DNA of 64,000 nucleotides, from positions 15,499,544 to 15,563,543 of the forward strand of contig CM051005.1 of the NCBI GenBank assembly GCA_027704905.1, given 5' to 3'. The notes beneath the pieces were generated by a model. The model searched no databases. It had not been told where the DNA came from and worked only from the letters and a program-made list of their open reading frames with translations. Positions 28,654 to 62,816 of the stretch are shown here, piece after piece. Every line of letters starts with the position of its first letter. The stretch's first letter is position 1. Source of the DNA: Muraenolepis orangiensis. Taxonomy: Eukaryota; Chordata; Actinopteri; Gadiformes; Muraenolepididae. The position numbers and the translations under genes were made by a program.

Positions 28654-28899
28654 ACACTGGTATATGCACCATATTTCTTTGATTTTCTTTTTTTTTTATA
28701 CTGATGCAGTATAGGTTAAAAATAAATTGCAGACAATGAAGTACCACATGACAAAGCTTGCAATAAAGGAAAGTGCTCAAAAGGATGGGTAAGAATCCGG
28801 TTTGACTGTGGTTTAACTGAGTAGACTCATATGGGGGGCATTGCTATCTCAATTGTTTGAAAAATAAAATATCTAAAGCCACAGTTTGCTTAATATGGT

Positions 28900-29990
28900 G
28901 GTTTGTACTCTTTGTGGCCGTTGTTTTTGATGCTTCTCAGGGATAAACCTGTTGAATCTGCGCCAGTAACGCCGTCTTTCCACAAGGGGGTGCATGTACG
29001 TCAGGTATTGATATGGCCTCGTCTATATATATAATTGCTTTGTGAGTATAAATGTGGTCGTTTTTTTACTCGTTACCGAGTAGGTGCCTACCCGTTGCAT
29101 GAACCAACATGACATTGCTTATATCCAGTTCCCTTCTTGCAGGCCCTTATCACCTGAAGCCATAAAGTGCGTCATTTTACAACATGGTGATGGATGTATC
29201 TTGATGAGTCACTGTCAGTTGTTGTGTAAAGTCTGTCTGGACCTGAATCACTCTGATGCAATCATCGTGAGTAACTTTATATGTCGTGTGCAGTAGCTAA
29301 TTTAGTAGCGGCTATTATATAAATGTTTCCCTGTTGAGGTCAAATATGAGTTGTGCCTTAAAGCATTGCTTGTTATGCCGCCATGATTTATTCATGGGTT
29401 CAGACTGAGGTTCAGGCTGTTTTGTTAGTGGTTGAGGTCATTGGTTAACCAATGTACCATTGTCCTTGTGTTGTGTGTTAGGTGTATAACGCCTCTGACA
29501 AGTTGTCACAATCAGGTTTGACCAGTTTTGTAAATGTACCCGCAGCAGGTACGTGTTCTGCTCCTCTGCTATAACTGCCGTCTTGGGCCAAAGGGATGCA
29601 TGGTCTCTGTTGATATATGTATTGAAACCAAACCATGGATTTCCTTCGGACTTACTTTGTATATTAGGGGGGGGGGGCTAGCAGATAAACTCAAACTGAG
29701 GTGGTTTTCAAATTCATATTTAGCATTCTTGTCATTCTATTGCCGTTGGAATAAAAACTATCCAGAGTAATCTAGGCTTTTCCGCTGGCTCTAAAGCAAC
29801 AAAAAAAACAACGTCATTACATTTCTTCAGTAGCTCATAGTCTGGGACTCGGGAGTCCCCTCCTCCCCAAACCCTGTTTCCCGACGGTGACTCAAGAGAG
29901 TCCTGCATACATAGACTGGGTCCGCTGCACGTCTGGCATGCATGGGTTGCCACTGGTGGTTCACTCCCTCCATTCAGGAATTTGGGGAGT
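28900..29990. other. med26-cnn2 intergenic stretch
   Basis: No gene, RNA gene or clear transposon is recognised. It holds a short G-run near 29668 and otherwise unremarkable unique-looking sequence. Confidence 0.4.
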
Positions 29991-29996
29991 TTCATT

Positions 29997-30006
29997 CCAT
30001 ATAAGG
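29997..30006 (+). promoter_or_regulatory. CArG box (SRF site) upstream of cnn2
   Basis: CCATATAAGG is an exact CC(A/T)6GG CArG element, 236 bp upstream of the cnn2 ATG. SRF/CArG control is established for calponin-family and other contractile genes; its use here is inferred. Confidence 0.65.
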
Positions 30007-30241
30007 ACTTTTCGATATCAATCACGACGTAAGCGAGACGCGGCACGGAGAAAGGCGGAGCCTAGAATCGATTAGCGACGCGTCACACTCCCAGGGAGCG
30101 TCTTGATTGGTGGCCCGCTAAAGAGAATGGACGCGTTTCTTGGACACTCCGCCCTTCATTGACATAAACTTAATAACAATCAGCGCCGTCGTTTTGTTCC
30201 AACGCACACACGCTTGTACTTGAAAAGTAGAGTTGTTAACA

Positions 30242-37529
<7,288 letters not shown>

Positions 37530-38525
37530 AGAGAGAGGGAGGGTGAGGGAGAGAAATTCTGAATATAGAAGCTCAATGCATTTGAGTCTTCATAGGATGT
37601 TTTTTCTTTAACCTCTGGTCAATTAGTAATTTTTCGATTTTATGAAACTGCCTCCCATTGTTACAATCAACACAATGAGCTGTATTGTAGTCTTTTTATT
37701 GTATTTATATAGTCAAGGCCATTGTATTTAGAGTGACCACTAAAGCCAATGGTCTTAGTTTAGTTTCTTTATACTACTAGGGATTTTATCATGTGCCAAA
37801 GACTCATATCCTATATTTTAATCACAAGATTTTACATTCCAGGAATACGTCATATGGGTTCCGTTTTTGAAAAGTCAACTTATGAAATTTCGTAGACCAA
37901 AGATCCGATCAGGAGATCAGCTTGCTGTTGTACCATTTTGTGGAAAAAAATTGAAATGTTATTGTATTTCTTTTAAATGTTTATAATAATAATGTGAATA
38001 CTATGTTACAACAATCAGTATTTGTCAGTTGAAATATTCCGTTACACTTTTCTTCTAGTTAAATTCGATGAGGGAACAAAAAGAAGGAAAACTAAAAAAA
38101 GGTTTTGTCGGAACCAAACCCTGGACTGATATGGCCCGTTTCCGGTCTTATTTGTTTTAAAAAAAAATATTTAGGAAATATTTTCTCCAGTACAACTGGA
38201 GCCCAGCGTGTTTTCTTTGGATTAAAGACGTTTTGTGGGTTAGAAGGCCTGAAAGTACTCTAGTGAGGTTTTTTTTTTTTTTTTTTTTTTTTTTACATTC
38301 CAAGCAAGAATACTGGATTCTTTGTCGTTGTATAATGTTTTAGTGAACTGTGCTTTTAGGGATATAATAACCAAGCATTCGATTATATTACTATGAGCAT
38401 ACAATGTAATTATTTATGCCTATTTTATACCTGGATTGTAAACAACATTTGATATTCTAAAGAGTACAAATGTGCTCCAGCTTTTTTGTTAATGGTGGTT
38501 TTGAGATAACGTATATGCTTTTGTG

Positions 38526-38531
38526 AATAAA
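38526..38531 (+). terminator. Candidate cnn2 poly(A) signal
   Basis: AATAAA about 1 kb after the cnn2 stop. The 3' UTR (37530 to about 38550) is AT-rich, with a 25-nt T-run near 38270. Confidence 0.6.
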
Positions 38532-39036
38532 GTGTTCTAAAAAATCGAATTATCTGATTCTGATTGTTCTGTTGGTTATATGACATGGATTTTTTTGAGT
38601 GTGTTCTTTATGTACATACATCTGTATGTCACATGACTATGACAATAAGCATATAGTGCAGTCATATTTTGTTATACAGTCAAAGTTGATTAAACAAATG
38701 CGAATGTAGTCTATTTGCAAAGGTGTAGGGATAAACATGAACAAAAAGGAGACATCTGGAGATCGTGTGCATGTTTCCTTTTTTTCTTTCTTTACTCCTC
38801 TCTTGCGGTGAGTTATAGATGCCTTGACTTGTGTTGACTTGTATGAGCCCAATAGACTTTTTTACTGCTGTGTTTAGGAGCAATGTCAAAACCAACGCGC
38901 TTATGATGAGAGACGTGCTACTACACCACCTGCTGGGAAAAACATGTAAATACACGTTTAGACAGGAAACGAAAAGAGTAGACCGGATGCCCAGCTCCAG
39001 TCCCGCGATATTAGGCCCAACGAGAATTTGTGTGTT

Positions 39037-39060
39037 CTTTTCCCCGGAAGACCAGGCAAG
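39037..39060 (+). promoter_or_regulatory. Probable 5' TOP leader of rps15
   Basis: CTTTTCCCC directly upstream fits a terminal oligopyrimidine start, giving a 24-nt 5' UTR. TOP leaders with short 5' UTRs are the rule for vertebrate ribosomal protein mRNAs and confer mTOR-dependent translation. The start site is inferred. Confidence 0.6.
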
Positions 39061-40842
39061 ATGGTAGGTGTAAAGTATTTTTCTGAGCATATTAAATCTA
39101 TGTTCATCTAAACGCCAGGATTGTTCCATATTTCACGAAATGCCACATCGGGCTTGGTTCACTCTTTCACACATAAACGAATACGAAATTGCGACCATAT
39201 ACTGAAGCTAAACCCCTTTTAACCACTTGGCCATCGTCCTATGTTATGGCCGGTGCTGGCTAAGCTAACCCTATGGTCTTTCCCGATATTGTGATATATT
39301 ATTCCCGATAGTTTTCCACGATGGCTCGGTTGCCCACGCCGGGTGTAATACCCATGAATTATAGTACAGTATAGATGTAATTGTCAAATGTGTGCATATT
39401 TGCTTTCCTGCGTCCTTTGCGAGTGCTATCGTGCTAACGTCAAATGGGTTCTCCATAGGCGGACGTCGAGATCAAGAAGAAGCGTACCTTCAGGAAGTTC
39501 ACCTACAGAGGTGTGGACCTGGACCAGCTCTTGGACATGTCCTAGTAAGTAGCCCATTGGCCATATTGGTGCAACGGGACGGTCTGTCATCCTCTGGGTT
39601 ACGATGTTGACAGTCTTCCCTACAACATGGTCATGCTGTAGTGACACACCAAGTCTTACACCGAGGCATATATACTTGACAATGAAAGCAGGAGTAAACC
39701 ATCTGTCATTACATTGAACACAACTGCATTATTGAACGTAAACACGATGTAATGCATAATGAATCTCCCAATATACTTTGGTAAGCTCATTTCCCCCTGA
39801 TTTTATTTGTTAAATGAGAGGAAGTAAAACCTTTGGTGCCTTAACTCCCACCAACTACCTGATGTCAGTCAAAGATTCAAGATGTTTCTATTTTCCATTT
39901 GCAACAAGTACAATGGAACGCTTACTCCCCATTCCCACCCGCAGTATGAATCTCCTACAATAATCAGGTGGATAATGCTAATGCCCAACTCCTTCCTCCT
40001 TCTCTGCCCTCCAGTGAGCAGCTGATGCAGCTCTACTGCGCCCGCCAGAGGAGAAGGCTTAACCGTGGCCTTCGCCGCAAGCAGCAGTCCCTCCTGAAGC
40101 GCCTGCGTAAGGCCAAGAAGGAGGCTCCCCCCATGGAGAAGCCTGAGGTGGTCAAGACTCACTTGAGAGACATGGTCATCCTGCCCGAGATGGTCGGCTC
40201 AATGGTCGGCGTGTACAACGGCAAGACCTTCAACCAGGTTGAAATCAAGGTGAGACTGAACCACGTATTCTGGATTGTGTTTCCTACCTAGGTTTTTTTT
40301 TGTGTGATCAGTTGCATGACAATGGGATACGGAGTTGGTTGCCCTTGCTGGCTCGTCTTGGCTCGGGATGACTCTATTGGGAGTCTAGAAGTAGCTTTTA
40401 TTCAGGGACAACGTTTGAAATTTGAATTGCCAGTTTCTACAATTGGTATGAATGTAGTCTTGAGAGATTGTTGCTTTTGAACACAAGTGAATAAAAATGA
40501 TTGTAAGTCGGTCAAGTATGGAATGGGAAAGTCTTTGTAGGAAATCTGTAAGCCCAAACAAGATGAAAATGTACTGTAGATAAAGTAATTCAGAAATATG
40601 TTTCTAGTTGGTCATCACTTTTTTTCAGTTTGGATGTTTTTCGGTTTGCTATAAATTAAAAAAAACTGACATTTTGACTGGCATCCACATCCATTCTCAA
40701 CTCTAACTTCTTCTTCTTCTTCCTCCAGCCTGAGATGTGTGGCCACTACCTGGGAGAGTTCTCCATCACCTACAAACCAGTCAAGCATGGTCGCCCTGGT
40801 ATCGGAGCTACTCACTCTTCTCGCTTCATCCCTCTGAAGTAG
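39061..40842 (+). CDS. rps15: Small ribosomal subunit protein uS19 (RPS15, 4 exons)
   Basis: 40S ribosomal protein near the decoding region, also needed for nuclear export of pre-40S particles. Exons: 39061-39063 (only the ATG), 39459-39544, 40015-40249, 40729-40842; 145 residues, equal to the human length. Starts MADVEIKKKRTFRKFTYRGV and ends KPVKHGRPGIGATHSSRFIP-LK, near-identical to the vertebrate protein; the core GSMVGVYNGKTFNQVEIK is intact. The first coding exon holding a bare initiator codon is a known layout for this gene. The TOP leader and a close poly(A) signal fit a highly expressed gene. A LINE tail sits in intron 2 directly before exon 3. Confidence 0.98.
39876..39965 (-). mobile_element. 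LINE tail fragment (same family as 35025-35215)
   Basis: AAGATTCAAGATGTTTCTA, TTTGCAACAAGTACAATGG, GCTTACTCCC and ATGAATCTCCTACAAT, reverse orientation. It ends about 50 bp before rps15 exon 3. Confidence 0.75.
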
Positions 40843-40863
40843 AATGGCTGGTTTCTTTGTATA

Positions 40864-40869
40864 AATAAA
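40864..40869 (+). terminator. rps15 poly(A) signal
   Basis: AATAAA 22 bp after the rps15 stop codon, giving the very short 3' UTR typical of ribosomal protein genes. Confidence 0.85.
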
Positions 40870-40899
40870 AATGGGCTCACCACACACATGACTCTTTGC

Positions 40900-42703
40900 T
40901 TTTTTTTGAATTGGACCGAATACAACTGATTTACTAAATGTTGCGTCAATGTAATGACTTCATTTCCTGATGTGATGGGAATATTTAATAACTAATGTAT
41001 TCACTGCTTTGAACATTTGTCAACAAATAGTTCTTTGTTAATAGGTTGCTATTTGTAATGTGGTGGTCCTGTTAAATTTCACTGGATGACTATATGACCA
41101 GCCCTTTTTGGGTTAATAATTGTATTCTCAATTAAGGGCATTGTTTGATATAAACATACACATCTGCTTGCCTACATGTGAATGTGCCTCATTGACTGAA
41201 GAAACCGATGCAACCCCAAATCCTCGCTGAGGACTAGTCCTACATTGACGAGGTTTGCAAAAATACAGCGCAGCGATGACTGTCGCCATGGCTCTGCCGG
41301 TACGTCAGTGAGTGCGGCCCTGAAAAAGTACCGAGTGCGTCAGCAGCTGCTGAGCTTTAGGTTCCTCCCCGACCTGAGAGCGAGCTACACTCTGCGTCTG
41401 CCCACTATTGGGCCATGGAGACAACCTTTAGCACTTGCATAATTTGTTTATTGATATCAAGCTAGGAAGGCATAGGCTTGTTGGGTGGGGGGGAAAAAAC
41501 ACTGGCCTGATTGGTAAGTGCTCCCGATTTTTTTTTGATTGCCGAAACGTACCCCAATCTTGTTTTATTAAGAAACCAGTAACCGTTAGCTGACAGGCTA
41601 GCTAGCGGTTAGCCTGGCTAACGTTGGCTAGGCTAGCCGATAGGAAAGCTCCAAATGACAGGGTAGAGCTGTCATGTATCTAGTGTTATCGCGTTATGGA
41701 TAACGGTGGCTCTAAATCGGAATGCAGTTATGTATAATTGTCGAGGCTGTCTTAAGTGATCCCACCGCATATTTGTTGCTGTGTATGCCGGCGTTTACCC
41801 AGTGTGGATGACTAGCTGAAATTGGAGAACAAAGATGTGTAGTAAGCTACCGTAGCTAACTGTTAACGTTTACCGGTCATTTAACATGTCATCATGTTTT
41901 TACACACCCATTTAGCTGGGTAACTGATAACGGTTAACTTGAACGAGTGGCGGTACAAAGTATATCGACATAGTTCGATGTATTTATATGTATTCCTGGA
42001 ACGCTAAGCGGTATTGATATAAATGATGATATGGTGGCGTTTATAGCGCTGACTTTACGCTTCGTACCATTAAGGTGATGTGAAGTCGGTCGTGGGCACT
42101 GAGAATAGCGTTCCCAACGAGCTGTCACAATGTGCATCTCGGTCGCCTTTTTGTTGTTATTCAGTGTACCTCCGATGTCTCTCAAGTGGCTTAGTTGTCA
42201 ACACACTTTATGGCCTTGGTGGACGGTTCAGTTGGACAGTTATGTTCACATTTTGTTTGTTGGCCTAATACGTCTTCTGTTTCTGTTATCTCTGTTCATA
42301 GTTACACAGTCCTCTCATGGGTATATCCACACCCTAAACAACGTTAAGAGCAGGTCGAACGAAAAACATCCACTCCTATTGTGTCACACCCCTCCTCTGA
42401 TTTTGGTATCATGCGTTTGTTGTCTATAGGTTGAGTCTTTTGTGAGGTGGGCTGACCGGTGAATGCATAGAGTCAAGAAGGTCAAGCTTTGTGACAATAC
42501 AGAAGGTATCTGGAAAAGGTACAGTATAAATAACCATATTGTTCTCTCATTGTTTTGAAACTGGCTTTTTGCTGTTGGCCTGCATGAGGGGTGACTAGAC
42601 AACAACGTGTACACAGGAAAGCTTGAGCTAGTGCGCCAAGCACTATATGCCAGTGCTGCGCCAGCAATTTATTTTGACACCTTCCTTATTGCCTTCCGAG
42701 CAG
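40900..42703 (+). other. rps15-dpp9 spacer with probable dpp9 promoter and 5' UTR
   Basis: No coding sequence recognised. A GC-richer patch (about 41240-41420) may be the dpp9 promoter or non-coding first exon. GTTAGC/GCTAGC motifs cluster at 41584-41640. The first dpp9 coding exon has an acceptor (TTCCGAGCAG ending at 42703), so at least one upstream untranslated exon must exist, but I cannot place it. Confidence 0.45.
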
Positions 42704-42719
42704 CTGCGTGAACGCGAGC

Positions 42720-56753
<14,034 letters not shown>

Positions 56754-56763
56754 ACGGAAGACT

Positions 56764-56797
<34 letters not shown>

Positions 56798-57469
56798 GAG
56801 CGGGGGTGTAGAAGGACCTCTGTCCCTTTCAGCTCCCGTCGGCTGTCTGTCACGCCAACATCACATCCCTCACCCCCCCCCCCCCCCCCAACAACACACA
56901 CACACACACATGCCACTCGCCCACCCGTAGGGTCTCCAGAAGAGACTTTCACTTTTAAGGACCCTCTCAACTGAACTGGAATGCTCACAACCCAAATACA
57001 CTTTTTCTTCTCTCTCTCACTCTTACTTTCTCTCTCTCTCTCTCTCTCTTACTTTCTCTCTCTTACTCGCACCTTTACACTTACTCTCCCTCTCTTACTC
57101 TTACCCTCTCGCTTACTCTCTCTGTCTCTCTCTGTCTCCCCCCCCCCCCTCTCTGGCCTCCATTTTGTTACTGGCCTTGCTTGCTTCGGTCCGTTGCGTG
57201 CCTCCCCCTCTCTTCTTCTGTGTACAGTCCGGGGGCCCGTGCTGTGGCTGTTTATGAGGACAGGAGCAGTTGTTGTTGTTGTTATTGCTGTCATGTTGTT
57301 GTTGTTGTTTATTAGTTTTTTCTGTTTTGCGTTTCACCTGCAGAAACTGAACAAAAGGACAGGATATATGTAGAGGAATATACAGGCTGCGTCACGTCGT
57401 TCGCCCACCGCTCGCCCGTCTCGCCGTGGTCGTCTCCCCGCCCATCCGTTATTATTTTCGGTTGCCAAA

Positions 57470-57634
<165 letters not shown>

Positions 57635-57954
57635 AGACGGGTGTCACGGTACTTGCGGATATTAAGAGTATTGTTTCAGACACGCATGCATACACAGGGT
57701 TCTTATACAGTTTCTCTCACACACACACACACACACACACGGAGAGAATGCATCGGACAGTGTGTTGCCACATGCATGTGTTTACCCTGAACGTGTCTAT
57801 TGAAGTAAGGAAGAGGGAAGCCTCTTCCTCCTTGTTAAACTAATTTTAAGTGTCTATGGTTTTCAAAAATAATAAATATTTTTATTAACTTTTATTCTTT
57901 TTACAATGAGTAGCAGCGCTCCTGTCAACTCACCATGTTCTCGCTCACGTAACG

Positions 57955-58146
<192 letters not shown>

Positions 58147-58302
58147 GTTTGCCAAAGTACCTCCTGACTTGATCATGCTGGTATTTGTTTTCTTTTCTTT
58201 TTTTTTTTACTGCAATAAAGACAACAGGGTGGGAGGGGGGGGGGTGAGAGCACTGGAGTCTTAAAAACAGCTTTGTACACCCGAAGACAATTTGTACATG
58301 AT

Positions 58303-58308
58303 AATAAA
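58303..58308 (+). terminator. Candidate dpp9 poly(A) signal
   Basis: AATAAA followed by a GT-rich stretch, about 1.55 kb after the stop codon. An earlier AATAAA at about 58214 is an alternative. Confidence 0.55.
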
Positions 58309-58329
58309 GAAGTGTATGATGGAAACACG

Positions 58330-60425
58330 TTTTGTTTGGCATCTTGTTATTATTCTAGTATTGTTATATTATCAATAGCTACTGTATCTGCTTTTGTGTC
58401 CTACTTGTGTCCTATACTCTATCGAGGATAGATGTTCTCTCTCTCGTCTTCCGAGAGAGAGAACTGCACTTTTGTCTTTCTTCAGTGTCCGCGGAAATAT
58501 ATTCTACGAATACATCTTTCTCTATTTAATATTCCTACGGTGTACTGTTGCCTGTCGTGCTGCGTATCATTGCAGCATCAGAGAGACCGAGAGAGCGAGG
58601 AGCGAGAGGAGCCCAGGCACACGAAATGTATTCTCTGCTCCTTCACATCAAAGCTAGCTACACCTCCTCCCCACAGACACCCCTGTCTCCCTTTGCTATT
58701 GAAGCTTCAAACAAGGCCAGGGGCTTCATAGAACGGTATAGCGGTATAGTTGCCATAGTTACTGTGCCGTTATTGATGAGCCCACCCCACTGCGCATCCC
58801 ACTGCCTCCGGCCTCCTGGCCTTTACAGGGCTGTCGCCACGCAGGTGACTGATTGCGGCTAAGCCAGTCGGTCGTGCCTGTGGTTTTATGCTCCTCTCTT
58901 GGCACCCTGTAAAATAATGTAGCACGTTCAGAAACAACTTGAATAATTATAATTATTATTAATTATAAAGTAATGTTAATTAGGTAAAATACGACGAACT
59001 ATGTTTTCAAAATAGTTAAGTTGACGGTGTGCATTCGCAAGTCGAAGAGCGGATCAGTGTCCTCATGAGGATCACCGCTGATGTTCTCTTTCCGTCCCGG
59101 AGAGAGGTGACGGTCCCCAGGGGACGAAGAGAAAGCGTCTTAGCAGCCATGTGAGAGGAGGTGAGGTGGAGCACGCAGTGAAGAATCGAACATGACGAAC
59201 TGACACACATTGACGAGCTCAACGTGGTCGCCCACTAGCTGACCGCCACCGGCTTCTCATCAGGGGTTCATGTCAAGTCGACATTACGTTCAAGTCGTGC
59301 TTATAATTTGCATCGTCACAGAATCAGAAAGTGGCGTCGACGGCCTAATGACCGTCACGCATTAGTGGTGACCGGTTTACTGTCACTTGGGGCCGTCGAA
59401 GCCACTAGTTGGTTCATATACGCTTCGATGTGCTGACGAGTCTCACACCAGAGCTATACCTCCACGATACATCGGTATAGAGCTCTGCGTGTGATGTTCC
59501 CATACGTCTTCTTTTAGATTCGATTCGATTTGATTTTATTCAAATGTATTGTCATTGCACAGCACAAGTACAGTACAGAATAATAATTTGGCATCCTACC
59601 AGAGTGCAAATGTTGCAGTGAAGTGCATGGTAATATATACTGTACAGTGGTTAAATAAGATGTAAAAACAGTCTACTTAAAAACTACTACTAAAAACAGG
59701 TATACAAGTAGATAACAGTAGAATAAGAGGAGGTATGGGAATGGGATGTGTTCTCCTCGGAATAATGCAGAATTATAGGTGTATATATATACACAGGTAA
59801 GTATACAAGTATGAACAGGTAGTGAGCAGGGGTATGCAGTTAAATATATAACAGTTGAAGATGAACTGATACACGGTAAGTACAGTACATATGTACATGG
59901 CTATCATACGGGTATCACACAGGTTCTTATCTACGTATATGCTCCAAGAGCCTCTTCGGCGGCATGGTTTGCACGTGCAACCCGCCCTCCTCCTCCTCCA
60001 GGCACTGTCACTGCTGGGTCTGATTAGCTCCTGAAACGCCCACAACACGATCGGTTATGAGTGGCTGGAGGCACGGAGGTCCCTATCCATCTGTCTCTCT
60101 CAAACAATCTGACAAGCAGAGAGAATCCTGCCTGGGGAGCTGAAGAACTGAAGCGCATTTAAACGTATAGGCCCTTCACGAGGCCCTACGTAGGACCGTG
60201 TACGGAATCTATGCATGTGTAGTGTTAACGGAATGACAGGTAATGCTGCTTATAAGGGAACTATGCATTGTAAGGCTTGTGTAAACTAACGTACTGTTTA
60301 TATTAATGTATTGTCTTTTCTGGTGGTGGTTATAGACTAGGTCAACACTCATATTCATGCCACCCAACAGTGACGACATTCATGTAACAACGTTCATGTA
60401 ATCATCCAACAACAGAGACAGCATT
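58330..60425. other. dpp9-angptl4 convergent spacer
   Basis: No gene recognised. 59518-59890 begins GATTCGATTCGATTTGATTT then TATTCAAATGTATTGTCATT and ACAGTACAGAATAA, a reverse-oriented LINE tail with derived tandem TACAGT-type sequence. 59020-59300 is GC-richer but shows no recognisable protein on either strand. Confidence 0.45.
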
Positions 60426-60438
60426 TCTTGGAATCCAT

Positions 60439-60444
60439 TTTATT
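60439..60444 (-). terminator. Candidate angptl4 poly(A) signal
   Basis: TTTATT on the + strand, AATAAA on the - strand, 1.2 kb after the angptl4 stop. The intervening probable 3' UTR carries an AAC array (about 60567-60587). Confidence 0.5.
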
Positions 60445-61092
60445 GGCTTCTTTTTGGCCATAGATCTCAGTTATCTCTTATAAAAAAAAGCTCAGGAAAT
60501 AAATTACAAAGAGGCAGCAACCAGAAAAAATACATAATGATTTTTTAAAGGTATATAAATAGAACAACAACAACAACAACAACAACAGACTTGTACACGT
60601 GTAACATAAGTTCATAGAGGATACAAGACGTCTTTACATACAGTATATACAAACAGACCACAGGGGGCCCTTATGCACACAGTCAATATGACTTAAAAAT
60701 ATATTTCTAAAATCTCCAATGGAAAGTAAAACAAAACAACTCAACTCAAACCCAGGTAAAAAAAAAAAAAGACGGGAATGTTTTTTCGGAGTGCGCCGAT
60801 GTGTGAAAGCATCGCAACGGCTTCGTCACCCTGGATCACAGTGGGTTCGTATATATTCATGTCATACCTTTAGTTACTAATGGAACAATGGTCGCATGGT
60901 TAGCAGTCATCGTAGGAGAGCTGCCATTGGTCCGTACCATTGGACATAATAACGTTTTTTTGGCCTAATTGAATCTCTTTCTTTCTCTCGTATGCATTCT
61001 GAACGACGAGCCGCCAGTTCACCCGGCATGTGAGAACTCCAGGTGTTCCCTTGACCCCGCTGAACATACATTAAAGTCACACGGAATCTCGA

Positions 61093-61094
<2 letters not shown>

Positions 61095-61164
<70 letters not shown>
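61095..61164. repeat. (AC)n in angptl4 3' UTR
   Basis: About 70 bp of AC on the + strand, within the probable 3' UTR of the - strand gene. Confidence 0.95.
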
Positions 61165-61165
<1 letters not shown>

Positions 61166-61653
61166 GATCGGGGCCGATGGGTTTCGACTTGTCTAAAAAA
61201 TGCACAGAGGCTCGCCATAACGAACACATGCCCAGGCCTGCCATCTAGGCACCACTTTAGCCTCAGGGAGTGTTGGCGCTGCGTTGTGCTGGTGTGCTTT
61301 TGGCATCACCACTGCAAAGTGGCACGTGTCTTTCACTGTGGCCCGGGGGGGGGGGAAGCAACGCGGAGCGGCTCATCATCCGTCCACCACCGGCGGGTTT
61401 CACAATTTATGTCTGTATGTTCGAGCATGTTCCGACCGTCAATCGACATCCGCTTTCCACGGTGTAGCTTTCATGAAACTGCAGTGACTTTTTGGTGTCA
61501 CTGTGTTGCAAAAGGGTCTCTCTCTAACTGGCTAAGAGACAGACAGGTTCACTTGGACCTGTCCCAACCCATAAACCAACCAGTGAGATGAGAGAGAAAG
61601 ACTTTCTCCATCTCTATCTTTTTCATTTTTTGTCCTTTTACAGTTCCGGCCCT

Positions 61654-62816
61654 TTAGGCCTTGTTCTTCTTGATGGCGCCAGGGGCCACCATCATGGTGG
61701 TGGTCTTCAGAGGGTAGTACCGCCCCCTCCAGCTCTTCCAGAACACCCCCTGTTTCCTCTGGTGTCGCTGCTTGGGAGGAGGGCTCTGGAAGTACCTTCC
61801 ATTCAGGTTGGAGTGGCCGCAATTACTGAACCACCAGCCGCCTGTTAAAAGAAAAAAAACCATTAAGGGTCAGAATTTGCGAGTCATTCTGCTTTGTTCC
61901 GTGTCCTGGATGCAGGATAAGATACAGTGATGACAGTTTATCCTTCATTTGACGCGTCGGTTTGACGACTCACCAGAAAGGTGTTTGGCGCAGTTGCCGT
62001 CGCTCTTGTGATCGTTGTCATGGTCGCGGGTGGAGAACGGCAGGCCAGAGGTGGCGTCGGTGGCCAGGGAGCTCTCCAGGTTGCCTGTGGTTCCCGCCGG
62101 CTGGATGTGCAGGGCGTACTTGGTGTCCTCCGCACCCACGCTGAACGGCATGGCCACGGACTCCGACTCGTCCTTCCAGTCCGAGAACTGAACCTTGAGG
62201 ACGTGGTCGCCGTCTTTGGTCAGGGCGTGGATGTTTTCCAATCCCAGCCAGAATTCTCCTAGAAAAATAGAATGAGTCAATGTTAAAACATGTGTCCAGG
62301 TATGGAAGGTGATCAATTTGAAATATAATAAGATTATCATTTCGATTTCACTCTCCTTGCCCTTCTTCCTCACACGTCACAACTACATTTTGGGCAATTC
62401 CAACCTACATGTACTTTTGAAACAACATTGTGTAGACCTACAGCACCTTAAAGTTAAACGTAGTCATTGACTTGCTGGAAGCTCATCAACACCAAAGCTG
62501 GTCCCATAAGCGAGCAAGCCAAGCTAAGTGCGCGAGCTACGTCCGCCGCTCGAAACCCCCCCCCAGTCAATTCAAGTAGAGAAAGACTGCCCGGGAATCT
62601 TCTTACCATTTAGGTTTCCGAAGCCCTTCTGGTAGGCCTGCCACAGCTGGTCAAAGTCCACGGAGCCGTCCTGGCGCTTCTGGATCACCGTCCAGCCGCC
62701 CTCAGCCGTCATCTCGCAGTAGACCTGGAAGGCCTTGCCGCTGAGGGGCTCGATGGTGTACACTCCGCTGGAGGTCTCTCCTTTCACAAACAGCTCGTGG
62801 CAGTTGGAGGCGATTC
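61654..62816 (-). CDS. angptl4: Angiopoietin-like 4, fibrinogen-like domain exons (partial gene)
   Basis: Secreted glycoprotein; in mammals the N-terminal coiled coil inhibits lipoprotein lipase and the C-terminal fibrinogen-like domain is released by cleavage. Exons in transcript order: 62816-62607, 62258-61974, 61841-61654. They join in phase to encode the whole fibrinogen-like domain: NCHELFVKGETSSGVYTI, EGGWTVIQKRQDGSVDF, GEFWLGLENIHAL, LPFSTRDHDND, NCAKHLSGGWWFSNC and NLNGRYF, ending MMVAPGAIKKNKA. GEFWLGL and the WWFSNCGHSNLNGRY signature are diagnostic of the domain; DHDNDHKSDGNCAKHLSGGWWF fits ANGPTL4 better than ANGPTL3 and angiopoietins. Signal peptide and coiled-coil exons are missing and must lie beyond 64000 or be unrecognisable. 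Convergent with dpp9. Confidence 0.9.

Noticed and set aside
42708..42719. Upstream in-frame GTG start adding four residues to DPP9
   Set aside because: Non-ATG; the ATG at 42720 follows directly and gives a sensible MAAADG start.
59016..59222. Possible coding exon on the - strand in the dpp9-angptl4 spacer
   Set aside because: GC-richer and open for 68 codons, but no recognised family, no clear splice sites and no partner exon.
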